7,425 bases of DNA from assembly GCA_005880805.1 (NCBI GenBank), contig VBFZ01000013.1, forward strand, positions 1 to 7,425, in the 5' to 3' direction. Of this stretch, positions 6,764 to 7,425 are shown piece by piece. A model generated the notes under the pieces. It saw only the letters and a program-made list of their open reading frames with translations. It did not search any database and was not told the DNA's origin. Within the stretch, counting starts at the first letter, position 1. Each line of letters begins with the position of its first letter. Made by a program: the position numbers and the translations under genes. This DNA is from Chloroflexota bacterium. Lineage in GTDB: Bacteria > Chloroflexota > Limnocylindria > Limnocylindrales > CSP1-4.

Positions 6764-6775
6764 GCCCGTATCGTA
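6761..6775 (-). promoter_or_regulatory. Candidate leaderless -10 element of the hybrid kinase gene
   Basis: On the minus strand TACGAT (6775 to 6770) is followed by six bases and then a GTG (6763-6761) in frame with the kinase. TACGAT matches five of six bases of TATAAT. No good -35 hexamer is seen 17-18 bases upstream (GCAGCG or GGCAGC). If used, it fixes the start at 6763 and would exclude the GTG at 6820 from the transcript. Confidence 0.45.
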
Positions 6776-6820
6776 CGCTCGCCGTCCCGCCTCGCTGCCG
6801 GCCTGACGCCCTTGTTTCAC

Positions 6821-6925
6821 CGTTCGCGAGCCGCGAAGACTGCCAAATGTGCTCGCCGGGGACCATTAGGTACCGCTGCGCCCGCCGCCCTCCCTCGTGG
6901 GGAGAGAACGGTCGCCTCGCCGAGT
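6821..6925. other. Spacer between the nuclease-like gene and the kinase; no gene seen
   Basis: Together with 6764-6820 this leaves about 160 bases with no convincing gene. It contains only a 5-bp stem (6890-6894 with 6900-6904, loop of five) that lacks a T-run. Overlapping open frames here have arginine-rich compositions typical of non-coding high-GC DNA. Confidence 0.4.
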
Positions 6926-7425
6926 TCAGGGTGCACGTCGGTCGCCGGCTTCGGGACGTTGCCGGACCCTTCGGGCTGTCGGGATCCCGGCTTTGTGTGC
7001 ACGAGGCTGCACATCTGGCAGGAAACTCAACGCCGCGATCGTCCCGACCGGATCCCTGAGCCATCTCCGAACAGCCCGCCCGTCCGCGGGAAATTTCGAC
7101 CGCAGGACCGTTCGGTGATTGGCGACCCGGCGGCGATTGGTGCGGCCGTCGGCGAGGATGACCAACACGCCACATGGCGCGCCTCCCAACCCCGTTCGCG
7201 CGCGATCCGGGCCGCGAGCCTCGTTCGCTGGTCCATCTTGCTCATCAATAGCTGGACTTCGGCCAACTCGGTCTTCAACTCCACGACGAGCAGGGACCGC
7301 CGCTCGGGATGCCAGGCAAGGATGTCGATCACGCCTCGCTCACCAAAGATCGAGAAGCTGACCTCGGGCTCTGCCGTCCAGCCCTCGAGGCGAGCGAAAG
7401 CGCGCGCTGCGTGCTCATGCATGGT
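6926..7425 (-). pseudogene. PD-(D/E)XK nuclease-like domain protein, frameshifted and cut by the window edge
   Basis: Two minus-strand frames together give one protein domain. The first runs from the right edge to about 7168 and contains FGERGVIDILAWHPERRSLL followed by VVELK: a G-x-x-D strand and ExK pair typical of the PD-(D/E)XK fold. It then becomes nonsense (serine/arginine-rich). The next frame carries the continuation, VLVILADGRTNRRRV, KFPADGRAVRRWLRDP and TIAALSFLPD, and stops at 6926. Adding one G in the GTGGCG stretch at about 7168 would restore HVAVLVILADG, so a single missing base explains the break. No slippery heptamer is present, so programmed frameshifting is unlikely. From memory, the domain resembles the C-terminal half of actinobacterial and Chloroflexota proteins that begin with a Cro/C1-type helix-turn-helix. 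That half would lie beyond the right edge, where the frame remains open. The break could be a real mutation or an assembly error. The biochemical role of the family is, to my knowledge, unestablished. Confidence 0.7.

Noticed and set aside
6890..6904. CTCCC/GGGAG hairpin downstream of the frameshifted gene as a terminator.
   Set aside because: It has only five base pairs and no T-run on either strand.

Overview
This is a high-GC bacterial window with five recognisable genes, a short piece of a gene running in from the left edge and a damaged gene running out of the right edge. No rRNA, tRNA, CRISPR array, insertion sequence or phage gene was seen. The base composition, apparent mixed use of leaderless and Shine-Dalgarno starts, split cobalamin-dependent mutase and HTH-type PD-(D/E)XK family point to a high-GC soil or freshwater lineage, either Chloroflexota (Limnocylindria/Ellin6529-like) or Actinomycetota. 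That placement is inference, because no phylogenetic marker is present.

Left third (1-1633): the tail of an unidentified CDS ends at 96. A two-gene unit follows: a stand-alone B12-binding subunit of methylmalonyl-CoA mutase (175-579), then a MeaB/ArgK-type chaperone GTPase (581-1570) that starts one base after the subunit's stop. The large catalytic mutase subunit is not in the window. A strong 10-bp hairpin closes the unit and also serves the convergent gene on the other side.

Middle (1634-4201): a secreted subtilisin-family (S8) peptidase on the minus strand has its signal peptide, propeptide and full catalytic triad. It is divergent from a 3-hydroxyacyl-CoA (3-hydroxybutyryl-CoA type) dehydrogenase on the plus strand, with a 124-bp intergenic region holding both candidate promoters. 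The dehydrogenase and the mutase unit both belong to acyl-CoA metabolism (short-chain fatty acid or polyhydroxybutyrate turnover and propionyl-CoA assimilation), but they are separate transcription units.

Right part (4202-7425): a large soluble hybrid sensor kinase (PAS-GAF-PAS-HisKA-HATPase-REC) lies on the minus strand. Upstream of it, on the same strand, is the C-terminal part of a PD-(D/E)XK nuclease-like protein whose frame is broken by what looks like one missing base near 7168.

Most of the window is ordinary chromosome. The points most worth a second look are the TANNNT motif 6-7 bases before the start codon of three genes, suggesting leaderless transcription, and the frameshifted nuclease-like gene. 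I see no convincing new multi-gene system.
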